From: an uncultured Butyricicoccus sp.
Lineage (GTDB): Bacteria > Bacillota > Clostridia > Oscillospirales > Butyricicoccaceae
DNA length: 64,000 nt
Reading direction: 5' to 3'
NCBI GenBank assembly: GCA_944376065.1
Contig: CALWBL010000001.1
Coordinates: forward strand, 248,001 to 312,000
The translations under genes and the position numbers were made by a program. Under the pieces are notes generated by a model. That model was not told where the DNA came from, did no database searches, and saw only the letters and a list, made by a program, of their open reading frames with translations. Below, in pieces: positions 1-7,224 of the stretch. Position 1 is the first letter of the stretch, and each line of letters starts with the position of its first letter.

Positions 1-136
1 TGTCTGCATATAGACGGTCACGTGTGACACCCGGTGTATCTTCAACAATAGAAAGGCGTTTTCCGGCCAATCGGTTAAATAGCTGCGATTTTCCGACATT
101 TGGTCTGCCTACAATCGCAACAATAGGTTTAGACAT
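1..136 (-). CDS. der: Ribosome-associated GTPase Der/EngA, N-terminal fragment
   Basis: Only the first 45 codons are inside the window; the gene runs off the left edge. The visible part starts [10 protein letters not shown] and carries the first Walker A motif GRPNVGKS (residues 10-17) and the switch segment DTPGVTRDR, which is the signature of the first G domain of Der, a double-GTPase needed for 50S assembly. The ATG at 136-134 follows a GGAGGT site (145-150 on this strand), so the start is secure. Residue 18 after the P-loop serine is Gln, where Thr or Ala is more usual. It lies 33 bp downstream of the DUF512 gene, an arrangement common in Clostridia, and probably shares its transcript. 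Confidence 0.93.
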   Translation of the reverse strand, partial: MSKPIVAIVGRPNVGKSQLFNRLAGKRLSIVEDTPGVTRDRLYAD

Positions 137-169
137 ATAACTTTACCTCCTTTTATATCGGGGGATTTT

Positions 170-1471
170 TCATTCATCGAAAATTTTTGCAAGTAGGTCT
201 GCACCGTCAATCTCTACTGGCACAATTTGAACACCTAACTGTTCGCTTAGCTTCTCTGGGGTCATATTATCCAAAAACATATCTCCGCCATCACGCAGCA
301 TATTTGCAGAAATAAGAACACGCTCACCAAGTTCTTTCCCTTTGAGCTGTGCAAGTAAATCCTGACCGGTTATAAGTCCAGCAACTGAAACACCATGTCC
401 AAAAAAATCGTTTCTAATTTCGATGACCCTACCATCTAAATTATGACATACGCTTTTGACTTCGTCAATTAGTTTTGAAATAGTTGGATAAGCAGCTGCA
501 CCTGTTGCAATAGTAAACGACCTTGCCGTTTTTCCATGATAATCTGGAAGTGCTAAATTAAACTCCTCACAAAATAGTGGAAGCATACCAATTCCATTTT
601 CAAATTGGGTATAGTCCTCATAATAATCTGCATCTGGCAATTTTCTTCCAGCTTTTAGATATAATTCATCGCCACACCAAACAAGTCTTGTGCCAAACTC
701 TTTTAGGCACCCATCTGCAAATTTTTCCACGATATCTATGATATTACCTGCACCCTCAGCCGATGTAGGTTTTAGAGGATAAAGCCCTTCTCTATGGCGT
801 GTCATTCCAAAAGGCACAACCGAAATACTATTAACTGCTGGATAAAGTGCCTTTAAATCGTTTAAAGAACGTTTAAGCTCATCACCATCATTTAAACCTT
901 CACACACAACAAGCTGGCAATTCATAGTGATTCCAGCCTCTGCAAATCTATCAAGCAGCTTCAGTGCTTCGCCCGCCTTTGGATTTTGCAGCATTTTAAC
1001 TCTAAGCTCTGGGTTTGTTGTTTGAACAGATATATTTATTGGAGAAATATGCATTTTAATTATTCTATCCACATCTGCCTCGGATAAATTTGTCATAGAT
1101 ATATAGTTCCCTATTAAAAATGATAATCTGGCGTCATCATCTTTTACATATAGAGTATCTCTCATACCCTTCGGCAACTGATCAATAAAACAGAAAACAC
1201 AGCGATTAGAGCAACGTTTCATTTTATCCATCAGATAGTGTTCAAAATTTAGACCAAGTGGCTCACCTTCTGCTTTGCGTATTATAACTTCACGCTTACT
1301 CCCTTTAGCATCTTCCAGACAAAGTGTTAATCTGCTGTCATAACTGTAAAATTTTAAATCCAGCACATCACGAATTATCTCACCATCTATGGACACAAGG
1401 CTTTCCCCTGCAACAATACCTGCTCTGTCACATGGAGAATCCAAATCCACCGAAACTATTTTTGATGCCAT
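170..1471 (-). CDS. DUF512-family radical-SAM-like iron-sulfur protein with PDZ-like N-terminus
   Basis: 433 residues. The N-terminus (about 1-75) is PDZ-like, with the pattern SPCDRAGIVAGESLVSIDG. It is followed by a radical-SAM type cluster motif C87-x3-C91-x2-C94 in CSNRCVFCF, a TIM-barrel-like middle (QTTNPELR, then MNCQLVVCEGLNDG) and the C-terminal DUF512 region. The family is widespread in Firmicutes and cyanobacteria, often next to der, and its reaction is not established. The ATG has AAAGGAG at good spacing. The gene lies between rpmF and der and is probably co-transcribed with der. I would call it a DUF512 protein rather than assign an activity. Confidence 0.9.
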   Translation of the reverse strand: MASKIVSVDLDSPCDRAGIVAGESLVSIDGEIIRDVLDLKFYSYDSRLTLCLEDAKGSKREVIIRKAEGEPLGLNFEHYLMDKMKRCSNRCVFCFIDQLPKGMRDTLYVKDDDARLSFLIGNYISMTNLSEADVDRIIKMHISPINISVQTTNPELRVKMLQNPKAGEALKLLDRFAEAGITMNCQLVVCEGLNDGDELKRSLNDLKALYPAVNSISVVPFGMTRHREGLYPLKPTSAEGAGNIIDIVEKFADGCLKEFGTRLVWCGDELYLKAGRKLPDADYYEDYTQFENGIGMLPLFCEEFNLALPDYHGKTARSFTIATGAAAYPTISKLIDEVKSVCHNLDGRVIEIRNDFFGHGVSVAGLITGQDLLAQLKGKELGERVLISANMLRDGGDMFLDNMTPEKLSEQLGVQIVPVEIDGADLLAKIFDE

Positions 1472-1530
1472 AAAGCCACTCCTTTCGCAAGTATAATTTG
1501 AGAATTTTTTCAGTTTTTTTGCATATGAAA

Positions 1531-1556
1531 ATAGGGAAAGCCTAAGCCTCCCCTAT
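1531..1556 (-). terminator. Hairpin terminator after rpmF
   Basis: On the minus strand an 8-bp stem (ATAGGGGA pairing with TTTCCCTAT, one G-U) closes a loop of about 10 nt and is followed by TTTTC. It lies between rpmF and the DUF512 gene and should partly end the yceD-rpmF transcript. Confidence 0.6.
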
Positions 1557-1573
1557 AATTCATTTTGAGTTAA

Positions 1574-1756
1574 TTACGCCTCTGTGTGAACGATTTCACG
1601 ACCATTGTAATGACCGCAAGCCTTACACATTCTGTGGGATAGCTTGAACTCGCCGCAGTTTGGACATTTAACCATGCCAGGGAGTGAAAGCTTCCAGTGG
1701 GAATTACGTCTCTTATCACGTCTAGCCTTAGACGTTTTTCTCTTAGGTACTGCCAT
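1574..1756 (-). CDS. rpmF: 50S ribosomal protein L32
   Basis: 60 residues beginning [17 protein letters not shown], the typical L32 start, with a basic N-terminal half and a zinc ribbon of four cysteines (C31, C34, C44, C47). This is the cysteine-containing, zinc-binding form. Length matches the family. The ATG is preceded by GGAGGTG. It lies 54 bp downstream of yceD; the yceD-rpmF pair is conserved across bacteria, so both should be made from the promoter at about 2331-2360. Confidence 0.97.
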   Translation of the reverse strand: MAVPKRKTSKARRDKRRNSHWKLSLPGMVKCPNCGEFKLSHRMCKACGHYNGREIVHTEA

Positions 1757-1810
1757 GTGGTAACACCTCCTACCTCTATGTTGTTATTATTTGCAACCTA
1801 GTCATGACCC

Positions 1811-2305
1811 TTACTTATCACCCAACAGGGCAGCAAGTGCCGCAAGGCGTGGATCAATTTGCCTGCTTTCGCAATTACAATCGTTTGTATTGCGATTGGT
1901 GCCGCAAATAGGACAAAGTCCTTTGCAGTCTTCCTTGCAGAGATAGGTCATTTGCACCTGAAGTAAAAGCTCTGGAATTAGTATATCCTCTACCTCAACA
2001 CTATCTTGAGTAATTTGGAAAACATCTTCTTCATCAGATTCATCTCGTGAAAGCACAGCCTCAACCTGTGCAGAGATTGGAACTTCGAGTGGTTTTAAAC
2101 AGCGTGCACAGTGTGTATTTAGAACTGCGGATATATCGCCAGACAGCATTAGCACGCCTAGATGATTAACGATTTCGCCATGATACTTTACAGGAGTTTG
2201 GAAAGGGAACTCTCCAAAAACATTCTCAGAAGATAAATCAACCTCATTTTCAAAGGTGATTTTACCGCCATAAACGCCGTTTAGTTTTTTTAAATCAATT
2301 CTCAT
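1811..2305 (-). CDS. yceD: YceD/DUF177 family protein (23S rRNA accumulation)
   Basis: 164 residues. The shape fits DUF177/YceD: a beta-rich N-terminal half, a CxxC pair (C66/C69) and a cysteine-rich C-terminal part (C123, C127, C131, C134, C143, C145) that may bind metal, ending in a helical tail. Family members influence 23S rRNA accumulation, and the gene is almost always followed by rpmF, as here. The extra cysteine cluster is typical of clostridial versions. The ATG follows GAGGTAGGT. It is the first gene after a strong promoter. Confidence 0.88.
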   Translation of the reverse strand: MRIDLKKLNGVYGGKITFENEVDLSSENVFGEFPFQTPVKYHGEIVNHLGVLMLSGDISAVLNTHCARCLKPLEVPISAQVEAVLSRDESDEEDVFQITQDSVEVEDILIPELLLQVQMTYLCKEDCKGLCPICGTNRNTNDCNCESRQIDPRLAALAALLGDK

Positions 2306-2330
2306 ACCTACCTCACATGGTACATCTGAT

Positions 2331-2360
2331 AGTATACTACAATAAGCGGAGATTTGTCAA
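2331..2360 (-). promoter_or_regulatory. Sigma-A promoter of yceD-rpmF
   Basis: Minus strand TTGACA (2360-2355), 18-bp spacer, TATACT (2336-2331). It lies just upstream of the yceD start with a short leader. Confidence 0.8.
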
Positions 2361-2446
2361 CGTTTTTTCGTTTAAAAAAGCATATTTTCTTTTTTCCTGT
2401 GATGGGTTATACTATTGTAAACGTAGTAAACAGGAGGTTTTTTACC

Positions 2447-3442
2447 TTGAAAGAATATATAATTTCAAAAAACGATAGTGGGCAACGAATGAACAAATTT
2501 TTAGAAAAAGCTGTTCCGCTACTTCCTCCATCTATGATGCACAAATATTTCAGATTAAAACGCATCAAAGTAAACGGCAAACGCAGCGAGCCTGCCTACC
2601 GTTTAAATGAAGGTGACCTTGTACAATTATACATCAATGATGAGTTTTTTGAAACCCCTTGTGAACAAGATGCTTACAAAAAAATTAAAAAACCAAGGCT
2701 TACAATTGTATATGAGGACGAAAATATATTACTTGCTGATAAACCAGCGGGAATGGTGGTTCACGCTGATGAGCAAGGCGACACCGATACACTTATTGCA
2801 CATATTCAGTCTTATTTATATCAGTCTGGACAGTGGAAGCCAGAAAAAGAAAATTCTTTCGCTCCTGCCCTTTGTAACCGTATTGACAGAAATACAGGCG
2901 GCATAGTTATAGCCGCAAAAACTGCTGAAGCACTCAGAATACTGAATGATAAAATCAAACATCACGAGCTTATAAAGCGTTATTTATGCATTGTTCATGG
3001 CATTCCAAACCCTAAGAATGGGTTAATTGAAAGTTATTTAAGGCGTGATGAAAAGCGAAAACAAGTATTTGAGTTTCAAAAGCCCGTTGCTGGTGCAAAA
3101 ATTGCCAAAACAGTTTATCGTACATTAACCACACAAAATAAACTTTCACTTGTTGAATGTACACTGCTTACTGGTCGTACACATCAAATAAGAGTTCATA
3201 TGTCTGGTTTAGGCTGTCCACTCCTTGGCGATGGCAAATATGGCAGAAATGAGCAAAATAGACGCTTCAAGGAAACAGGTCAGCTTTTATATTCCTATCA
3301 GCTTACATTCTGCTTTAACTCTGATGCTGGTGCATTACAGTATTTAGATGGAAAAACATTCACCGTTACAAAAATACCGTTTGTAGATAAATATTTTTCT
3401 GGTTTTGAAGTTCAAAAAGATAGACCTGCAATGTCTATATAA
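2447..3442 (+). CDS. RluA-family 23S rRNA pseudouridine synthase
   Basis: 331 residues from a TTG start at 2447. I prefer this start because AGGAGG lies at 2432-2437 and the protein then begins with the S4-like domain (KEYIISKNDSGQRMNKFLEKAVP), whereas the longer frame adds an unlikely Phe-rich stretch overlapping the divergent promoter region. An S4 RNA-binding domain (about 1-60) precedes the catalytic domain with motif NRIDRNTGG; the catalytic Asp is at about residue 147. The RTHQIRVHMSGLG block is also present. Such enzymes isomerise uridines in 23S rRNA; whether it matches RluC or RluD cannot be read from the sequence. Single-gene unit ending at a strong terminator. Confidence 0.9.
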   Translation: MKEYIISKNDSGQRMNKFLEKAVPLLPPSMMHKYFRLKRIKVNGKRSEPAYRLNEGDLVQLYINDEFFETPCEQDAYKKIKKPRLTIVYEDENILLADKPAGMVVHADEQGDTDTLIAHIQSYLYQSGQWKPEKENSFAPALCNRIDRNTGGIVIAAKTAEALRILNDKIKHHELIKRYLCIVHGIPNPKNGLIESYLRRDEKRKQVFEFQKPVAGAKIAKTVYRTLTTQNKLSLVECTLLTGRTHQIRVHMSGLGCPLLGDGKYGRNEQNRRFKETGQLLYSYQLTFCFNSDAGALQYLDGKTFTVTKIPFVDKYFSGFEVQKDRPAMSI

Positions 3443-3446
3443 AAAC

Positions 3447-3482
3447 TAACAGCTCGCTTAATTAAAAGCGAGCTGTTTTTTT
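3447..3482. terminator. Bidirectional terminator between the RluA-family gene and pnp
   Basis: Perfect 11-bp stem ACAGCTCGCTT/AAGCGAGCTGT (3449-3459 with 3466-3476), flanked by A-rich and T-rich tracts on both sides, so it serves both converging genes. Confidence 0.88.
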
Positions 3483-3484
3483 AA

Positions 3485-5608
3485 TTAAAGAACTTTTTCT
3501 TCGTCTTTAACATCCTTCATAGATAGGTTGATTCTACCCTTGTCGTCGATTTCGGTAATCTTAACCCAAACCATATCACCAACGTTTACAGCATCCTCTA
3601 CCTTTTCAATTCTATGGTCAGCCATCTTAGATATATGAACCATACCATCTTTATTAGGCATGATATTCACAAATGCACCGAAGTTCATTAGACGAACTAC
3701 CTTACCATAATAGATTTCGCCCACTTCTGGCTCCTTAACAATGGCCTCAATCATCTGTTTAGCAGTATTTGCATCACTAGCCTTAACAGCAGCAATGGTA
3801 ATGACACCCTCATCACTGATATCAATCTGAGCACCAGATTCAGCAACAATCTTTTGAATTACGCTGCCACCCTTACCAATAACCTCACGAATCTTATCTG
3901 GGTGAATCTGCATTGTAGTCATCTTTGGAGCCCAATCAGAAACATCTGCACGAGGCTTATCAATAGCCTTTAACATAACCTCATCAAGGATTTCATAACG
4001 AGCAACCTTACACTTGCGGAACGCTTCCTTAATGATATTTGGTGTAAGACCATCAACTTTAATATCAACCTGGATTGCAGTGATACCTTTCTTAGTGCCG
4101 GCTACTTTAAAGTCCATATCACCATAAAAGTCTTCTACACCTTGAATGTCAGTGAATGTGGTTTCCTGACCACCATCTGTAATAAGACCGCAAGAAATAC
4201 CAGCCACAGGTGCTTTAATTGGAACACCAGCATCCATAAGAGCTAGAGTAGAACCACAAACAGAACCCTGAGATGTCGAACCATTTGACGAAATAACCTC
4301 AGATACTAAGCGCATAGCATATGGGAACTCTTCTGCACTTGGAATTACAGGTAATAACGCACGTTCAGCTAATGCACCATGACCAATTTCACGACGACCA
4401 GGACCGCGAGATGGACGTGTTTCACCAACTGAGAAAGATGGGAAGTTATAATGATGAATATAACGCTTTTCTTTTTCCTCAAATATGGTGTCAAGCTCCT
4501 GAGAATCGCCCAGAGTACCCAGAGTGCATATGGTTAAAACCTGAGTTTGACCACGGGTGAACATACCAGAACCATGAGCGCGTGAAAGCACACCAACTTC
4601 AGATGCCAGCGGACGGATTTCCTCCATGCCACGACCATCAACACGCTTGCCGTTTGCCAGCCAGCGACGAACAATCTTCTTTTGCAGCTTGTCTACGCAC
4701 TCACCAAGATTTGCTCCATGCTCTTCAAGATACTCCTCAGACAAACTAGCCTCAAATGCGTCAACTATCTCACGAACGCCCGCATCACGAACGGTTTTAT
4801 CATCTGTATCCATAGCAACTTCAAACTTATCATTGCATTCAGCCTCTAGTTTATCAAACAGGTCATGGTCAATGTCGTGCTGTTCATATTCAAACTTTGG
4901 TTTGCCAATCTGAGCCTTAATATCAGAGATAAATGCAACAATCTTCTTAATTTCCTCGTGTGCCTCCATTAAGCTGTTAAACATCTGCTCCTCTGGCACT
5001 TCATTAGCACCAGCCTCAATCATAACTATTTTTTCAGCAGTTGCACACAATGTTACATCCATTTCACTAACCTTACGCTGCTCAACAGTTGGGTTAATAA
5101 CTGTTTTACCATCAACAATGCCAACCTGACAGCCACCAACAACATAATCAAATGGAATATCAGAGATAGAAACAGCTATAGATGCGCCAATCAGAGCGAC
5201 AACTTCTGGAGAGTTATCATAATCAGTCTGCATAACAGTACAAACAATGGAAACATCATTTCTTAAATCCTTAGGAAACAGCGGACGCATAGGGCGGTCA
5301 ATCTGCCTAGATGACAAAATAGCCTTTTCAGAGGGACGACCCTCACGACGCATAAAAGAACCTGGTATTCTGCCAACAGCATATAAACGCTCCTCAAAGT
5401 CAACAGACAGAGGGAAGAAGTCTATACCATCACGAGGTTTAGCTGATGCGGTTGCTGTTACCAAAACAACAGTTTCGCCATAGGTTACCAGACAAGACCC
5501 GTTTGCAAGCTGAGCCATTTTACCAGTTTCAACAACCAGTGGACGACCTGCAAAGGTGGTTTCAAATTTACGATAGTTTTTGAACTCAAAATGATTTACA
5601 TTACTCAT
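3485..5608 (-). CDS. pnp: Polyribonucleotide nucleotidyltransferase (PNPase)
   Basis: 707 residues from the ATG at 5608, chosen because AAAGGAGGA precedes it; a longer frame to 5668 would add 20 unlikely residues. Order of domains: first RNase PH domain, PNPase alpha-helical domain, second RNase PH domain with the active-site block SNGSTSQGSVCG, a KH domain (about 560-615, with VIGKGGSVIQ) and a C-terminal S1 domain (about 626-700). It degrades RNA 3' to 5' phosphorolytically and can add tails. It follows rpsO, as in most bacteria. A long hairpin sits just upstream of its ribosome site. Confidence 0.97.
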   Translation of the reverse strand: MSNVNHFEFKNYRKFETTFAGRPLVVETGKMAQLANGSCLVTYGETVVLVTATASAKPRDGIDFFPLSVDFEERLYAVGRIPGSFMRREGRPSEKAILSSRQIDRPMRPLFPKDLRNDVSIVCTVMQTDYDNSPEVVALIGASIAVSISDIPFDYVVGGCQVGIVDGKTVINPTVEQRKVSEMDVTLCATAEKIVMIEAGANEVPEEQMFNSLMEAHEEIKKIVAFISDIKAQIGKPKFEYEQHDIDHDLFDKLEAECNDKFEVAMDTDDKTVRDAGVREIVDAFEASLSEEYLEEHGANLGECVDKLQKKIVRRWLANGKRVDGRGMEEIRPLASEVGVLSRAHGSGMFTRGQTQVLTICTLGTLGDSQELDTIFEEKEKRYIHHYNFPSFSVGETRPSRGPGRREIGHGALAERALLPVIPSAEEFPYAMRLVSEVISSNGSTSQGSVCGSTLALMDAGVPIKAPVAGISCGLITDGGQETTFTDIQGVEDFYGDMDFKVAGTKKGITAIQVDIKVDGLTPNIIKEAFRKCKVARYEILDEVMLKAIDKPRADVSDWAPKMTTMQIHPDKIREVIGKGGSVIQKIVAESGAQIDISDEGVITIAAVKASDANTAKQMIEAIVKEPEVGEIYYGKVVRLMNFGAFVNIMPNKDGMVHISKMADHRIEKVEDAVNVGDMVWVKITEIDDKGRINLSMKDVKDEEKVL

Positions 5609-5645
5609 AAATAATCCTCCTTTAGCATTGTGTTTGCAAACGATA

Positions 5646-5713
5646 TCAGTTATTAGCACTTGAAGCACCTGCTGTACAGATTAGACAGCCTGTCCTTCAA
5701 CTGCTAAGCACTG
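5646..5713 (-). promoter_or_regulatory. Long imperfect hairpin in the pnp leader
   Basis: On the minus strand TTAGCAGTTGAAG pairs with CTTCAAGTGCTAA (12 of 13 pairs), extended by CAGT/ACTG, with smaller hairpins inside the loop. It ends about 25 nt upstream of the AGGAGG of pnp. The near-repeats TGCAAACACAGTGC and TGCAAACACAATGC flank it. A processed stem at this place regulates pnp in Escherichia coli; the same role here is inference. Confidence 0.5.
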
Positions 5714-5740
5714 TGTTTGCATAACACTTTTACAATGTGC

Positions 5741-5767
5741 AAAAGGGGGGCTTAGTTCGCCCCCCTT
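5741..5767 (-). terminator. GC-rich hairpin between rpsO and pnp
   Basis: Minus strand AAGGGGGGC/GCCCCCCTT (5767-5759 with 5751-5743) with a 7-nt loop, followed by a short TTTT. The U-tract is short, so partial readthrough from rpsO into pnp is likely. Confidence 0.7.
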
Positions 5768-5777
5768 ATTGACTAAA

Positions 5778-6044
5778 TTACTTACGGATACCTAGCTTCT
5801 TAATGAGCTCACGGTAACGGTTAACATCTTTCTTCTGAAGATAAGCAAGCATGCTGCGACGCTTACCAACCATCTTTAAAAGACCACGACGGGAATGGTT
5901 ATCCTTCTTGTGTACCTTTAGATGCTCAGTCAGCTCTTGAATACGAGCAGTCAGAATAGCAATCTGTACTTCTGGAGAGCCGGTATCAGTTTCATGTGTT
6001 CTGTTTGCCTCAATAACAGAGGTCTTAACTTCCTTACGAATCAT
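5778..6044 (-). CDS. rpsO: 30S ribosomal protein S15
   Basis: 88 residues from the ATG at 6044 (GAGGTGA upstream), starting [20 protein letters not shown], and carrying the conserved [15 protein letters not shown] and [19 protein letters not shown] blocks that contact 16S rRNA. Length equals the family norm. A longer frame to 6122 runs through the leader RNA and is not credible. Followed by pnp. Confidence 0.97.
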   Translation of the reverse strand: MIRKEVKTSVIEANRTHETDTGSPEVQIAILTARIQELTEHLKVHKKDNHSRRGLLKMVGKRRSMLAYLQKKDVNRYRELIKKLGIRK

Positions 6045-6155
6045 TTGATTCACCTCATAAAAATTTTTTGTAGTCCCCAACATGCTGCGTAAAGGGCTGG
6101 TGAAGTGGTGCGCTAAACACATCTTGTATCCCAGAACGAAACATGGGGCAAAACT
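6045..6155 (-). promoter_or_regulatory. Structured rpsO leader (candidate S15 autoregulatory RNA)
   Basis: About 110 nt of untranslated leader lie between the predicted rpsO start site and its ATG. A closing CCCCA/TGGGG stem (6144-6148 with 6075-6079) holds several small hairpins and opens close to the ribosome site. S15 represses its own translation through leader structures in several bacteria. I cannot assign this one to a known class. Confidence 0.4.
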
Positions 6156-6161
6156 AAGAGT

Positions 6162-6190
6162 AGTTTAACATATTATATAAGTATTGTAAA
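6162..6190 (-). promoter_or_regulatory. Probable rpsO promoter
   Basis: Minus strand TTTACA (6190-6185), 17-bp spacer, TAAACT (6167-6162), in an AT-rich stretch. Confidence 0.5.
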
Positions 6191-6313
6191 GTATTTTATA
6201 ATAAACTTTTGAATTAAAATTATATTTTCCAAATTATAGAGTATTTTTGTCGCATTATGCATTTTGTAAATTTGTTTACAAAAAATTCATAGATTTTTTA
6301 TGAAAAATTCACC

Positions 6314-6342
6314 TTGCAGGATTAACCCTCAAAGGTTATAAT
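6314..6342 (+). promoter_or_regulatory. Promoter of the candidate small RNA
   Basis: TTGCAG (6314-6319), 17-bp spacer, TATAAT (6337-6342) on the plus strand. No plus-strand gene follows until 9313, so it would drive only the short RNA downstream. Confidence 0.65.
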
Positions 6343-6348
6343 TTTATA

Positions 6349-6443
6349 CGTTGGTTGGCTGATGAATCTTGCCAACTGATTTTTAAATTTGCTAAATACG
6401 CAGCGGGGCTGTGCAACAGTGCGGCCTGGAGCTGCGTTTTTTT
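6349..6443 (+). ncRNA. Candidate orphan small RNA of about 95 nt
   Basis: A promoter ends at 6342 and a terminator hairpin ends in seven T at 6437-6443. Between them are a hairpin GTTGGC/GCCAAC (6354-6359 with 6371-6376, 11-nt loop), an AT-rich single-stranded stretch, and the terminal stem ACGCAGC/GCTGCGT (6398-6404 with 6431-6437) that encloses CTGT-GCA-ACAG. No ORF fits. The flanking genes are both on the other strand, so it is not a leader. I do not recognise the family. Confidence 0.5.
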
Positions 6444-6522
6444 ATGTTTTCATAACTTTTGCATGATTTATTGCAAATTCTTTTTAACCCTTTAAAAGTT
6501 ATATTTTTAACAATCAAATATA

Positions 6523-6557
6523 AAAAACGCCTCTATTCTTTTCTCTAAGGCGTTTTT
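6523..6557. terminator. Bidirectional terminator at the end of the 197-aa membrane protein gene
   Basis: Perfect stem AAAAACGCC/GGCGTTTTT (6523-6531 with 6549-6557), T-rich on either side. It overlaps the stop codon of the minus-strand gene by one or two bases. Confidence 0.8.
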
Positions 6558-7149
6558 ATTTTTTATCATTGTAAAAAATTTCTTCAATGAATTTAATATT
6601 TTGCTCTATTTGCTCTTGTTTCTTTAATCTTATATCATCTATATATTTTTGTTTATTACTTTGTTTGTCTGTTTTTTTATTTCTGCCTGTAACCGCCATA
6701 AATCCTGCAAGTGAAAAACACAAAACCATTAACGATACACAAAACAAACCTATCCAATATATCTCTGTCACAAAGTGTGATGTCAGCAATGAGGCTATAT
6801 AGTAAAATCCTGTAAATGGAAGTGTTATAACATCTAAAATATAAAACCAAAGTTTACTTTCAGGCTTGTCTATAATTAGTGTGGCTATAAGCACACCATA
6901 AACACTTCTCACACATGCACCTATTGAGTAAATAGATGTCATAAACATAAGCAAGCGAACCCTTACAATGTTTCCAACTGCTATAACCAAAAACAATATG
7001 CAAAGATACACTCCAGAGATTATAGCCATAGCTTTACTTGGCTGAAATTTTGCGTTATATGTAAATATTGCTGCTAAAGATGCAGATAATATCCATACAA
7101 ACGACATAATGCACAGCCAGAAAATCCATCTAGTAGTTTTTTTATCCAT
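6556..7149 (-). CDS. Unknown multi-spanning membrane protein
   Basis: 197 residues with four to five hydrophobic segments (about 8-30, 37-60, 66-88, 98-125, 130-153) and a lysine-rich cytoplasmic tail of about 40 residues (TGRNKKTDKQSNKQKY onward). No catalytic motif or domain is recognised. AAAGGAAA lies upstream of the ATG at 7149. It is downstream of the phosphohexomutase gene with a 75-bp gap. Codon and base composition look like the neighbours. Function unknown. Confidence 0.7.
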   Translation of the reverse strand: MDKKTTRWIFWLCIMSFVWILSASLAAIFTYNAKFQPSKAMAIISGVYLCILFLVIAVGNIVRVRLLMFMTSIYSIGACVRSVYGVLIATLIIDKPESKLWFYILDVITLPFTGFYYIASLLTSHFVTEIYWIGLFCVSLMVLCFSLAGFMAVTGRNKKTDKQSNKQKYIDDIRLKKQEQIEQNIKFIEEIFYNDKK

Positions 7150-7224
7150 ATAATTTCCTTTTGTTTATAAACACAGGGCAGGGTTACTCCTCCCCTGCCC
7201 CATATTTTTATTACAACTGCAAAT

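Noticed and set aside
2354..2446. Extended N-terminus of the RluA-family protein
   Set aside because: The region lacks a ribosome site, overlaps the divergent promoter, and is not S4-like; TTG at 2447 has AGGAGG at the right distance.
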